DNA from: Alphaproteobacteria bacterium
GTDB lineage: Bacteria; Pseudomonadota; Alphaproteobacteria; UBA828
Assembly (NCBI GenBank): GCA_022820945.1
Contig: JAJEEP010000166.1
Span: 1 to 50,308 of the forward strand
DNA length: 50,308 bases
Direction of reading: 5' to 3'
Below, one piece after another: positions 1 through 7,524 of the stretch (positions are counted from its first letter, which is position 1; each line of letters begins with the position of its first letter). A program made the position numbers and the translations under genes. The notes beneath the pieces are model-generated. The model saw nothing but the letters and a program-made list of their open reading frames with translations. It was not told the origin of the DNA and did no database searches.

Positions 1-127
1 ACAGCGTGCGCAGCAGGGCATCGACCGACTTGTCCTTGCGCAGACCTTTCAAGGCCCCGGTCTCCCGTGCCAACTCCCGCCAGCCCTCGGGCAGAAACGA
101 CGACACCACTTCCCACTCCTCGTCCAT
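1..127 (-). mobile_element. IS4-family transposase, 5' end only (cut by window edge)
   Basis: Reading leftwards from the ATG at 127-125, about 42 codons are visible before the window ends. The peptide starts MDEEWEVVSSFLPEGW and continues with an ELARETGALKGLRKDKS segment. This is the usual N-terminus of IS4-type DDE transposases (a short acidic start, then 'GALKGLRKDKS...LLRTL'). The catalytic DDE residues lie beyond the window. A purine-rich GGGAGG ribosome site precedes the ATG. Family assignment is from remembered sequence pattern. Whether the element is intact cannot be judged here. Confidence 0.75.
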
Positions 128-159
128 CCGCCAAGCCTCCCTGCAGCGCGCACCGACCC

Positions 160-188
160 AAAATACGAATTGTCGGCATGACAAACAA
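160..188 (-). promoter_or_regulatory. Putative promoter of the transposase
   Basis: On the minus strand a TTGTTT box (188-183) and a TATTTT box (165-160) are separated by 17 bp, about 33 bp upstream of the transposase ATG. The stretch is more AT-rich than its surroundings and probably belongs to the terminal region of the insertion element. A short inverted repeat, CCGAC (153-157) with GTCGG (172-176), brackets the -10 box and could be part of the element end. The promoter is inferred from box similarity only. Confidence 0.35.
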
Positions 189-200
189 GTTAGCGCTGAT

Positions 201-221
201 GGGGGTCAGGGGGAGGTGGGT
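201..221 (-). repeat. Possible remnant of the dispersed G-rich palindromic repeat
   Basis: These 21 bases match the outer part of the repeat copy at 50160-50308 with a single difference. The similarity stops abruptly on both sides, and the stretch lies between the insertion element and the next gene. It could be a truncated copy left by the insertion, or chance similarity in G-rich DNA. Confidence 0.35.
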
Positions 222-241
222 TTTCGCCGTGCCGGTCGCTC

Positions 242-727
242 CTAGTCGTCGGCCTTGTTGTAGTCCCAGGTGAGCCAGTCCTGCGGGGCGATGGTGACGA
301 TGGTGCGGCCCTCGGCCATCACCGGGTCGGCGTATTTCTCGGCATCCTCCGGGCCCAGCGCCTTCTTGAGGACCGCGACGGTCACCTCGCGAATCAGCGC
401 CTCGTCCTGGGAGAGCGTGGCGTTGCCGCGGCACATGATCGCCCACGCGCCGGCCGCCAGCCCCTGGGCGCCCTCGTCCACGCGGGGGTCGCGGTCGATC
501 AGGATCGAGACGCGCGGGTCACGCGCGAGGTTCTTGAGGTGGATGCGGCCGGCGCCGAGGGTGAGCCGGAAGACCTCGCCGGTCCAGTCGAACCAGATCG
601 GCGTGAGATGAATCATCCCGTCCTCGCGATAGGTCGCGAGTCGCGCCAGCGTGCCTGCCGCCAATCGCTCGTCGATCTCCTGCTTGGAAAGCGCATTCTC
701 AGGGGTTGCCGTGGTCTTCGAGCTCAT
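242..727 (-). CDS. Pyridoxamine 5'-phosphate oxidase-fold (PPOX-like) flavin/F420-binding family protein
   Basis: 161 aa. The N-terminal third ('LARLATYREDGMIHLTPIWFDW') and the following 'RLTLGAGRIHLKNLARDPRVSILID' are typical of the split-barrel PPOX family, whose members bind FMN, F420 or heme as dimers. The C-terminus carries the family's 'IVTIAPQDWLTWDYNK' ending. The open frame extends much further upstream, but the ATG at 727 is chosen because GGGAG sits 5 bp before it and family similarity begins there. The substrate is unknown. The gene is single, divergent from purM, and downstream of the insertion element. Confidence 0.85.
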   Translation of the reverse strand: MSSKTTATPENALSKQEIDERLAAGTLARLATYREDGMIHLTPIWFDWTGEVFRLTLGAGRIHLKNLARDPRVSILIDRDPRVDEGAQGLAAGAWAIMCRGNATLSQDEALIREVTVAVLKKALGPEDAEKYADPVMAEGRTIVTIAPQDWLTWDYNKADD

Positions 728-895
728 GGTTTCTCCCGCTGTCGCATGTTGCCGGCGGGCGGACGCCCGGCCGATGATGGGGGGCGATGATAGCGGCCGG
801 CCCCTGCGTTCGGAAGGCGCCGCGATGCTTGCCGGCCGCCGGCCGATAGGCGAGGCTCGCGCGCGCCCCTGAAGGGATTGAGGAGAAACACGGGC

Positions 896-2014
896 ATGGC
901 AGCGCCGCCGGACCGCCCGCGCGCCGACTACGGCAGCGCAGGCGTCGATACCGATGCCGTGGAGGCGGGTCTCGCCGGGCTCGTGCGCCACGTGCGCGGC
1001 ACCTGGCCGGCGGGAGAGAGCGGTCTCGGCGCGATCAAGGTCGGGCTCGGCTACTTCGCGAGCGTGCTCGATTTCGGCGGCATCGGCGTCGCGGTCTGCA
1101 CCGACGGGATCGGCACCAAGGCGCTGATCGCGCAGCTGACCGGCCGCTACGACACGGTGGGCATCGACTGCGTGGCGATGAACGTGAACGACCTCGTCTG
1201 CGTCGGCGCGCAGCCGGTCACGCTGGTGGACTACATCGCGGTGGAGCAGGCGGAGCCCGCGATACTCGAAGCGCTCGGCGCGGGCCTCGCGGAGGGAGCG
1301 CGGCGGGCCGGCGTCTCCATCGCGGGCGGCGAGATCGCGGCGATGCGCGACGTGATCAAGGGCGCGGTGCCGGGCGCGGGCTTCGATCTGGCGGCAACGA
1401 CCGTGGGCCGGGTCGCGCTCGACGCGATCAACACAGGCGCCGCGGTACGGCCGGGGGACAGCATCGTCGGCATCGCCAGCAGCGGCATCCACAGCAACGG
1501 GCTGACGCTCGCCCGGCGGGTCTTCTTCGAGAGCGCGGGGCTCACGGTCGAGGACCGTGTGGAGGAACTGGGCGAGACCGTGGGCGAGGCGCTGCTGCGC
1601 CCCACCCACATCTACGTTCGCGAGGCGCTGGACCTGCTCGCGAGCGCGGTGCCGGTGCACGCGCTGGCGCACATCACCGGCGACGGCTTCCTCAACCTGA
1701 CCCGGATCGAGGCGCGGGTCGGCATGCGGCTCGACGCGCTGCCCGCGCCGCCGCCGGTCTTCGCCGCTCTGCGGCGGCTGGGCGGGATCGAGGACGCGGA
1801 GATGTATCGGGTCTTCAACATGGGCATCGGCTTCTGCGCCATCGTGCCACCCGCGCACGAGGCCCGCGCCATCGAGATTCTCGGCGGAGCCGGCAAGGCC
1901 TGCCAGCGGATCGGCACGGTCGTGGAGGACGCGGAGGAGCGCGTCTGGATCGAGCAGGCCGGGCTGGTCGGCCGCGCCGGCCAGGGTTTCGTGAGCGAGA
2001 GCGCTTCGAGCTGA
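896..2014 (+). CDS. purM: Phosphoribosylformylglycinamidine cyclo-ligase (AIR synthase), divergent type
   Basis: 372 aa. Catalyses the ATP-dependent ring closure of FGAM to AIR in purine biosynthesis. Family marks are YGSAGVDTDA at the N-terminus, the TDGIGTK phosphate-binding loop, a GIDCVAMNVNDLVCVGAQP stretch, an AGGEIAAM segment, the GIASSGIHSNGLTLAR motif and HITGDGFLNL near the C-terminus. The ATG at 896 is preferred over an in-frame TTG at 878 because AGGAG lies about 10 bp upstream. Several motifs differ from the usual proteobacterial PurM wording (for example DYIA instead of DYFA), so this is a divergent subtype. No purN follows; the gene stands alone. Confidence 0.88.
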   Translation: MAAPPDRPRADYGSAGVDTDAVEAGLAGLVRHVRGTWPAGESGLGAIKVGLGYFASVLDFGGIGVAVCTDGIGTKALIAQLTGRYDTVGIDCVAMNVNDLVCVGAQPVTLVDYIAVEQAEPAILEALGAGLAEGARRAGVSIAGGEIAAMRDVIKGAVPGAGFDLAATTVGRVALDAINTGAAVRPGDSIVGIASSGIHSNGLTLARRVFFESAGLTVEDRVEELGETVGEALLRPTHIYVREALDLLASAVPVHALAHITGDGFLNLTRIEARVGMRLDALPAPPPVFAALRRLGGIEDAEMYRVFNMGIGFCAIVPPAHEARAIEILGGAGKACQRIGTVVEDAEERVWIEQAGLVGRAGQGFVSESASS

Positions 2015-2267
2015 CCCCGGGCCATGGTGCGGTGCACAGGGCGAAGCGCGTGCCTCAGGTTCGCACCGTGACGGCGCGAGAAAGAGACCTCGGCGGAGGC
2101 CATGTGCGCCAACCCGGCTTCACGAAAGGTTCGGAAACGGAATTCGAGCCGCTGCCTCTCACTAAACGAATGCGCGCGAGCATGGGCGACGCGAAGTCTC
2201 GCTCATCCCGCTCGACCCCGGCGAATCCCGCAAAAGACTGTTGCAAGCATCCCACGGGACGGCCGCG
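2015..2267. other. Intergenic region between convergent purM and the SH3-protein gene
   Basis: No convincing gene was found. Short open frames here lack ribosome sites and family similarity. The purM-proximal end (about 2022-2039) carries the GTGCGGTGCACAG core shared with the repeat copies near 20.55 and 27.8 kb. No clear rho-independent terminator was seen. Confidence 0.5.
2022..2055 (+). repeat. Partial copy of the GTGCGGTGCACAG dispersed repeat
   Basis: CCATGGTGCGGTGCACAG (2022-2039) is identical to the start of the repeat at 27799. It is followed by an imperfect match (GGCGAAGCGCGTGCC). It lies directly after the purM stop codon. Only the first 18 bases match perfectly, so it is a partial or diverged member. 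Confidence 0.5.
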
Positions 2268-2870
2268 TCAGGGCGCGGGAGGCCGCACGCCCCAGAGGGC
2301 GCTTTCGGGCAGCCAGCCTTCCTCACCGGCCAACCCGATGCGGCACCAGCCGTCCTCGCAGCCGAGCAGATCGGCGACGACGCCGGCTTCGGCCCGCAGG
2401 ACTGCCGGCGAGCCGGTCAACGGTCGCTCCCGGATGGTCTGCACCCCGTTCATGATGACGACGGTGCGGTGCGTGGACAGCAGCGACTTGTGCATCCAGC
2501 CCTTCGTGCCTTCGTGATCCAGCACCCAGCGCCACTGGTCGAAGTGTGCGACCACCAGCAGCGGCAGGCCGCGCCGCTGGTAGACCCACTCGATGGGATA
2601 GCGCCGGCCGGGGCCGACCCGAAGGTTCGCCACCTCTGCCTTCAGCGAGACGAAGCGCGGACCATCCTGGGCGCGGACTTGCGGCCCCAGAGCCGCGGCG
2701 ACGGCAGTGACCAGAGCCGCGAGCGCCGCTGCCAGCGCGAGCGCACGGCCGGCCGCAAAGAGGCGCACGGGCACGCGAAGGGTAAGCCCCGGTACGCATT
2801 GCCCGCGGCGGCGGCTTCGATGAGCGCTCATGGCGGGCGTCAGGGCCCGTGCTGTAGTTTGAGTCGCCAT
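2268..2870 (-). CDS. Secreted bacterial SH3-domain protein
   Basis: About 200 aa. An Arg-rich start and a hydrophobic stretch (ALALAAALAALVTAVAAAL) ending in a possible VRAQD signal-peptidase site suggest export to the periplasm. After that come two SH3-like modules: 'VANLRVGPGRRYPIEWVY' with '...GTKGWMHKSLLS' (roughly aa 75-140) and a degenerate second one ending 'GCEDGWCRIGLAGEEGWLPESALWG'. Such proteins usually bind cell-wall or protein ligands. The ATG at 2870 is used; ATGs at 2888 and 2831 are alternatives and none has a good ribosome site. It is divergent from the dehydrogenase gene, an arrangement I recall from other alphaproteobacteria. Confidence 0.78.
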   Translation of the reverse strand: MATQTTARALTPAMSAHRSRRRGQCVPGLTLRVPVRLFAAGRALALAAALAALVTAVAAALGPQVRAQDGPRFVSLKAEVANLRVGPGRRYPIEWVYQRRGLPLLVVAHFDQWRWVLDHEGTKGWMHKSLLSTHRTVVIMNGVQTIRERPLTGSPAVLRAEAGVVADLLGCEDGWCRIGLAGEEGWLPESALWGVRPPAP

Positions 2871-2938
2871 GGGGCGTTTGCTAAACAAGCTGCCGGTTGC
2901 GGTCGGATCGAGCCCGCCGAGCCGAGCGCGGAGGGTCG

Positions 2939-3928
2939 ATGAAACCTGGCAGAAAGCTCAAGGTGATCGTGACGCGCCGTCTCCCCCGGGAGATCGAGGC
3001 GCGCATGATGGAGCTTTTCGAAACTCGACTCAACGAGGACGATCGGCCGCTCGACCGCGAGACCCTGGCGAAGGCCGTAGCGGAAGCCGATGTGCTCGTG
3101 CCGACGGTGACGGACACCATCGACGGCGACCTGATCGGCCAGGCCGGCCCGGACCTGAAGCTGATCGCGAGCTTCGGCACCGGCGTCGATCACATCGACC
3201 TCGCTGCGGCCAGGGAGCGCGGCATCCTGGTGACCAACACGCCGGGGGTGCTGACCGAGGACACGGCGGACATGACCATGGCGCTGATCCTCGCGGTGCC
3301 GCGCCGGCTCTCCGAAGGCGAGCGGCTGCTGCGCGGCGGCGACTGGCAGGGCTGGGCACCCACCACCATGTTGGGCCACCGGATCTGGGGCAAGCGCCTC
3401 GGCATCATCGGCATGGGGCGGATCGGCCAGGCGGTCGCCCGCCGGGCGCGGGGCTTCGGCCTCTCCGTCCACTACCACAACCGCAACCGCGTCGACGAGG
3501 AGACCGAAGCCGAGCTCGACGCCACGTGGTGGCAGAGCCTGGACCAGATGCTGGCGCATATGGATTTCGTCTCCATTCACTGTCCGAGCACGCCCGCAAC
3601 CTATCATCTGCTCTCGGCGCGCCGGCTCGGCCTGCTGCGCCCCCAAGCCTACGTCATCAACACCTCGCGCGGCCACGCTATCGACGAAACGGCCCTGGTG
3701 CGCTTGCTGGAGGCCGGCAGAATCGCGGGCGCCGGGCTCGACGTCTACGAGAACGAGCCGGTGGTTACGCCGAAACTGCTCACCCTCGACAACGTGGTGG
3801 CTCTGCCCCACATCGGCTCGGCCACGATCGAGGGGCGCCTCGACATGGGCGAGAAGGTGCTGATCAACATCCAGACCTTTGCCGACGGGCACAACCCGCC
3901 CGATCGGGTCATCGATCCGGGGGACTGA
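2939..3928 (+). CDS. D-2-hydroxyacid dehydrogenase (glyoxylate/hydroxypyruvate reductase-like)
   Basis: 329 aa, normal for the family. It reduces 2-keto acids such as glyoxylate or hydroxypyruvate with NAD(P)H. The Rossmann motif GMGRIG is at aa 158-163. The catalytic triad is Arg244 (NTSRG), Glu273 (ENEP) and His291 (LPHIGSAT). GVDHIDL and TPGVLTEDTAD motifs are also present. ATG 2939 has GGAGG 5 bp upstream. An SDR gene follows 29 bp later and is probably co-transcribed. The exact substrate cannot be read from the sequence. Confidence 0.9.
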   Translation: MKPGRKLKVIVTRRLPREIEARMMELFETRLNEDDRPLDRETLAKAVAEADVLVPTVTDTIDGDLIGQAGPDLKLIASFGTGVDHIDLAAARERGILVTNTPGVLTEDTADMTMALILAVPRRLSEGERLLRGGDWQGWAPTTMLGHRIWGKRLGIIGMGRIGQAVARRARGFGLSVHYHNRNRVDEETEAELDATWWQSLDQMLAHMDFVSIHCPSTPATYHLLSARRLGLLRPQAYVINTSRGHAIDETALVRLLEAGRIAGAGLDVYENEPVVTPKLLTLDNVVALPHIGSATIEGRLDMGEKVLINIQTFADGHNPPDRVIDPGD

Positions 3929-3957
3929 TCGAGGTCTCTAGCAGGGAGGAGGCGGCG

Positions 3958-4710
3958 ATGCTGTTCGATGGACGCGTGGCGATCGTAACCGGAGGCGGCT
4001 CGGGCATCGGGCAGGCGACGGTGCGGGCGCTCGCGGCCGAGGGTGCCGCGGTGCTGGTCTCAGACATCGACGAGGCGGGCGGCGAAGCGGTGGCTGCGAA
4101 GGTTTGCGACGCCGGCGGCAAGGCCGCCTTCATGCGCGTGGACGTGGCCGAGGCGGGCCAGGTCGAAGCCCTCGTTGATCGGGCGCTCAGCGATTTCGGC
4201 CGGCTCGACCTCGCCTACAACAACGCCGGAATCGAAGGCCCGCAGGCGCTGCTCGCAGAGCAGGACATGGCTGCGGTTCAGCACGTCTTCGCGGTCATGA
4301 TCGAGGGTGTCTACCTCTGCATGCAGGCGGAGATTCCGGCGATGCTGGAATCGGGCGGCGGCTCCATCGTCAACGCCGGCTCCATGTGGGGGCTTGCGGC
4401 CTACCCGCTCTGGTCGCCCTACATGACCGCGAAGCACGCCGTCTCCGGCATGACCAGGGCGGCGGCGCTCGACTACGCGAAGGACGGCATTCGGGTGAAT
4501 GCGGTGGCTCCGGGGCCGATCCTGACCCCGCTGCTGCTGCGCGGCTGGGACAACGACCCCTCCAACGCCTCGGGCCGTGTGCCGATGGGGAGGATCGGCC
4601 GGCCCGAGGAGGTCGCCGACGCCGTCGTCTGGCTGCTCTCGGAAAAGGCGAGCTTCGTTACTGGCCACGTGCTGCCGGTGGACGGCGGCATGCTGGCCGA
4701 GAAAGGGTGA
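3958..4710 (+). CDS. Short-chain dehydrogenase/reductase (SDR)
   Basis: 250 aa classical SDR. The cofactor loop TGGGSGIG is at aa 11-18, NNAG at 88-91, and the catalytic residues are Ser142, Tyr155 and Lys159. 'VNAVAPGPILTPL' and a VTGHVLPVDGG ending are typical. A strong GGGAGGAGG ribosome site precedes the ATG. It is the second gene of a likely two-gene operon with the 2-hydroxyacid dehydrogenase. NAD is likelier than NADP because an Asp (SDIDEA) follows the second beta strand. The substrate is unknown. Confidence 0.9.
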   Translation: MLFDGRVAIVTGGGSGIGQATVRALAAEGAAVLVSDIDEAGGEAVAAKVCDAGGKAAFMRVDVAEAGQVEALVDRALSDFGRLDLAYNNAGIEGPQALLAEQDMAAVQHVFAVMIEGVYLCMQAEIPAMLESGGGSIVNAGSMWGLAAYPLWSPYMTAKHAVSGMTRAAALDYAKDGIRVNAVAPGPILTPLLLRGWDNDPSNASGRVPMGRIGRPEEVADAVVWLLSEKASFVTGHVLPVDGGMLAEKG

Positions 4711-4737
4711 CCCGGCCGAGGCCCTTCCCTACCCGCT

Positions 4738-6195
4738 TCAATCCCGCCAGAAGCGGGGGACGAACAGCACCAGTACCGTGAAGAGCTCGAGCCGGCCGAG
4801 CAGCATGGCGGCCGACAGCAGCCACTTCGCCGGCTCCGGCAGGGGTTGGAAGGAGCCGGACGGGCCGATGGTCTCACCGAGGCCGGGGCCGACGTTGGCG
4901 ATGGCCGTGGCCGCGCCGCTGACGCTGGTCACATAGTCGAGGCCCATCAGCGCCAGCCCCATGGCGATCAGGCCGAAGATCACCACGAACAGGAAGAAGA
5001 AACCCATCACCGCCGGCGACACGCTCTCCGGGATCGGCCGCCTGTTGAACTTGCTGATGAAGACGCCGTGGGGCTGGATGAGCTGGCGAATCTGCGAGAG
5101 CGAGGTGGACGCGAGGACCTGCATCCGGAACACCTTCACACCGCCCGTGGTCGAGCCGGTACAACCGCCGATGAACATGAGGAGCGTGAAGACGGGAAGC
5201 GCGAAGGTGCCCCAGGCTGAGAAATCGGCGGTGGAATAGCCGGTGCCGGTCAATATCGAGATGCCGTTGAAGGCCGCCTCGCGAAACGCATCGGTCGGCG
5301 CGGCGCCGTTGGCCGCCATCAGCCAGCCTGCCAGCGAAAGCAGGGCGAACAGCACCAGTCCGAAGAACCAGCGCACCTGCGTGTCGCGTGCGAGAGCCCC
5401 CCAGCCGCCGCGCACGGCCTGCAAGTAGAGCACGAAGGGGAGCGAGCCCAGCACCATGTAGACGGTGGCGATGCCCTCGATCGCGTCGTTGCTGAAATGG
5501 CCGAGGGAGGCGTCCGAGGTCGAGAATCCGCCGGTGGCGATGGTCGTCATCGCGTGGCACACCGCCTCGAAGGGCGTCATGCCGGCGGCCCAGTAGGCGA
5601 TTCCGTTGCTGATCGTGAGCCCGAGATAGACCATCCCGATGGCACCGGCGAGCTGGGCGGCGCGGGGCAGCACCTTCTCGGAGCTGTCCGAGGATTCGGT
5701 GTGGAAGAGCTGCATGCCACCGACCCTGAGCATCGGCAGGATCGCGATGGCCGTGACGATGATGCCGATGCCGCCCAGCCATTGCAGCAGCGCGCGCCAC
5801 AGCAGAATGCCGGGCGGCGCACTGTCGAGCCCGACAATAACCGTGGACCCGGTCGTGGTGAGCCCCGACATCGCCTCGAAATAGCCGTCGGTGTAGCTCA
5901 GATCGAGGTCGGAGAAGGCGAACGGCAGCGCGGCAAAGGCGGCCACGATGACCCAGCTCAAGGTGGTGAGCACGAAGGCCTGACGCACCGTCAGCCGCGG
6001 CTCCCGCATCCTGTTGGAGAGCACCAGGCAGGTGCCGATGAAGAGCGTGAAGACGCTCGCCGCAAGAAAGACCCGCCAATGGGGATTGCCTGTCACTGCG
6101 TCGGCGATGGCCGGCAACGCCATCGCCAGCGAGAGCGTGATCAGCAGAATGCCGACCACGAAGAGTACCGGCCGGAAGTCCCTGACGGAGCCCAT
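4738..6195 (-). CDS. trkH: Trk-type potassium uptake membrane subunit
   Basis: 485 aa, strongly hydrophobic with about ten membrane segments. Four half-pore P-loops are visible: TTTGST, TTIATGGFST, ILTGTGYST and ANVGPGLG. Each contributes to the K+ selectivity filter of the TrkH/KtrB family. The ending FTVLVLFVPRFWRD is typical of TrkH. No trkA is present in the window; the cytosolic NAD-binding partner is often encoded elsewhere. It is convergent with the SDR gene, 27 bp between stop codons. Confidence 0.93.
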   Translation of the reverse strand: MGSVRDFRPVLFVVGILLITLSLAMALPAIADAVTGNPHWRVFLAASVFTLFIGTCLVLSNRMREPRLTVRQAFVLTTLSWVIVAAFAALPFAFSDLDLSYTDGYFEAMSGLTTTGSTVIVGLDSAPPGILLWRALLQWLGGIGIIVTAIAILPMLRVGGMQLFHTESSDSSEKVLPRAAQLAGAIGMVYLGLTISNGIAYWAAGMTPFEAVCHAMTTIATGGFSTSDASLGHFSNDAIEGIATVYMVLGSLPFVLYLQAVRGGWGALARDTQVRWFFGLVLFALLSLAGWLMAANGAAPTDAFREAAFNGISILTGTGYSTADFSAWGTFALPVFTLLMFIGGCTGSTTGGVKVFRMQVLASTSLSQIRQLIQPHGVFISKFNRRPIPESVSPAVMGFFFLFVVIFGLIAMGLALMGLDYVTSVSGAATAIANVGPGLGETIGPSGSFQPLPEPAKWLLSAAMLLGRLELFTVLVLFVPRFWRD

Positions 6196-6249
6196 CGGGC
6201 GGCCTGCGAGCCCTGGCGGCTGCCCGGCGGTTCGGCCGGGCCGGACGTC

Positions 6250-6900
6250 CTAGCGCGGTACCGAGGACGCCGGGTTCCCGATCATGCTGAGGAACTCGCG
6301 GCGGGTCTTCGGATCCGTACGAAACGTGCCGAGCATTCGGCTCGTCACCATGAGGACTCCCTCCTTGGACACGCCTCGGGTCGTCATGCAGTGGTGCGCC
6401 GCCTCGATCACGACCCCGACGCCGCGCGGCTGCAGGACCGCCTCGATGGCATCGGCGATCTCGGCGGTCAGCTTCTCCTGAATCTGCAGGCGCCGGGCGT
6501 AGACGTCGACCACGCGCGCGAGCTTGCTGATGCCAATCACGCGGTGGTCCGGCAAGTAGCCGATGTGGGCGCGGCCCACGATCGGCGCTACATGGTGCTC
6601 GCAGTGCGAGCGGAAATCGATGTCGCGGAGAACGACCATCTCGTCGTAGCCGTTCGTCTCCTCGAAGGTGCGGCGCAGGATCGCATAGGGGTCCTGTCTG
6701 TAGCCCCGGAAATACTCCTCGTAGGCGCGCGCGACCCGCTTGGGTGTATCGAGCAGACCCTCGCGCTCGGGATCGTCGCCGGCCCAGCGCAGCAGCACGC
6801 GGACAGCCTGCTCGGCCTCGTTCCTCGTCGGTCGCACGCCCCCGCCTTGGGGCGTGTTGTCATCGGCGCCGGCGAGCGGCGTGGGCTGGCTGTCGTCCAC
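6250..6900 (-). CDS. folE: GTP cyclohydrolase I
   Basis: 216 aa. Converts GTP to 7,8-dihydroneopterin triphosphate, the first step of tetrahydrofolate synthesis. The zinc site is seen as Cys100 in SHCEHH and Cys171 in HHCMTTRG. The [22 protein letters not shown] core and a FLSMIG ending are typical. Start is GTG at 6900 with AAGGAG about 8 bp upstream. The first 25 residues are a low-complexity acidic extension. It lies 54 bp upstream of trkH on the same strand; a functional link is not evident. Confidence 0.95.
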   Translation of the reverse strand: MDDSQPTPLAGADDNTPQGGGVRPTRNEAEQAVRVLLRWAGDDPEREGLLDTPKRVARAYEEYFRGYRQDPYAILRRTFEETNGYDEMVVLRDIDFRSHCEHHVAPIVGRAHIGYLPDHRVIGISKLARVVDVYARRLQIQEKLTAEIADAIEAVLQPRGVGVVIEAAHHCMTTRGVSKEGVLMVTSRMLGTFRTDPKTRREFLSMIGNPASSVPR

Positions 6901-7012
6901 AGGCGATCTCCTTCTCCGGCTCCGGGCCGGCTGTACGGTACTGCGAGACCGCGGCGAGGCGATCTCGGCGTCGTTCGGTTGTCCTGGTCAGCGTGCCGGC
7001 GGCTGCGAGGCC

Positions 7013-7405
7013 TCAGTTTAGGTGCACGGGCGCATCCGGCGCGTCGAGCGAGAATGCGGGAATATCCACATCGAAGCGCTCGCCGTCCAGCGTTTCCATC
7101 TCATAGGTGCCGACCATGATTCCGGTCGCGGTGTTGAGCGGGCATCCGCTCGTGTACTCGAACGCCTCTCCTGGCCGCAGCACCGGCTGCTCGCCGACGA
7201 CTCCGGGGCCCCGCACCTCCTGGATGCGGCCTAGGCCGTCGGTGATCTGCCAATAGCGGTTCAGCAGCTGGACCACGTCCCCGCCGTTGTTCTGGATCCG
7301 GATGTGATAGGCAAACACGAAATGGCTGTCGTCGGGCTCGGACTGCTCCTCCAGATAAAACGGCTTGACCGTGATCTCAATCGCACGTGTTTCCTTCTGA
7401 TACAT
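7013..7405 (-). CDS. apaG: ApaG-family protein
   Basis: 130 aa. ApaG proteins have an immunoglobulin-like fold and are linked to Co2+/Mg2+ homeostasis and Ap4A metabolism; the molecular role is unsettled. Marks are [31 protein letters not shown] and a [23 protein letters not shown]-terminal core. ATG 7405 is chosen over ATG 7411 because GGAGG lies 6 bp before it but directly abuts the latter. Divergent from uvrB. Confidence 0.93.
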   Translation of the reverse strand: MYQKETRAIEITVKPFYLEEQSEPDDSHFVFAYHIRIQNNGGDVVQLLNRYWQITDGLGRIQEVRGPGVVGEQPVLRPGEAFEYTSGCPLNTATGIMVGTYEMETLDGERFDVDIPAFSLDAPDAPVHLN

Positions 7406-7513
7406 CCACATCCTCCAAGACAGTCGGCTCGCACTATTGACCCGACGATGGCGTTTGTCCAGAACGCCGGGAGCCTCAAACTCGGCCTCTGGCGCCCGGC
7501 CTCGGCCCCCCCC

Positions 7514-7519
7514 TATATT
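7514..7519 (+). promoter_or_regulatory. Possible -10 box giving a leaderless uvrB mRNA
   Basis: TATATT ends 5 bp before the uvrB ATG, in an otherwise very GC-rich stretch, and there is no Shine-Dalgarno sequence. If it is the -10 box, transcription starts at about the A of the ATG. The matching -35 position (about 7491-7496) is poor. I did not find an alphaproteobacterial LexA box (GTTC-N7-GTTC) next to it. Confidence 0.3.
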
Positions 7520-7524
7520 GTGTC

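Noticed and set aside
728-1858. Long upstream in-frame extension of the PPOX-like gene, antisense to purM
   Set aside because: The extension is Arg/His/Ala-rich shadow coding of the purM strand and contains no family similarity. A good ribosome site and the family start are at 727.
2055-2255. 66-codon open frame after purM
   Set aside because: No ribosome site or recognisable product. It overlaps the dispersed-repeat region and is convergent with purM.
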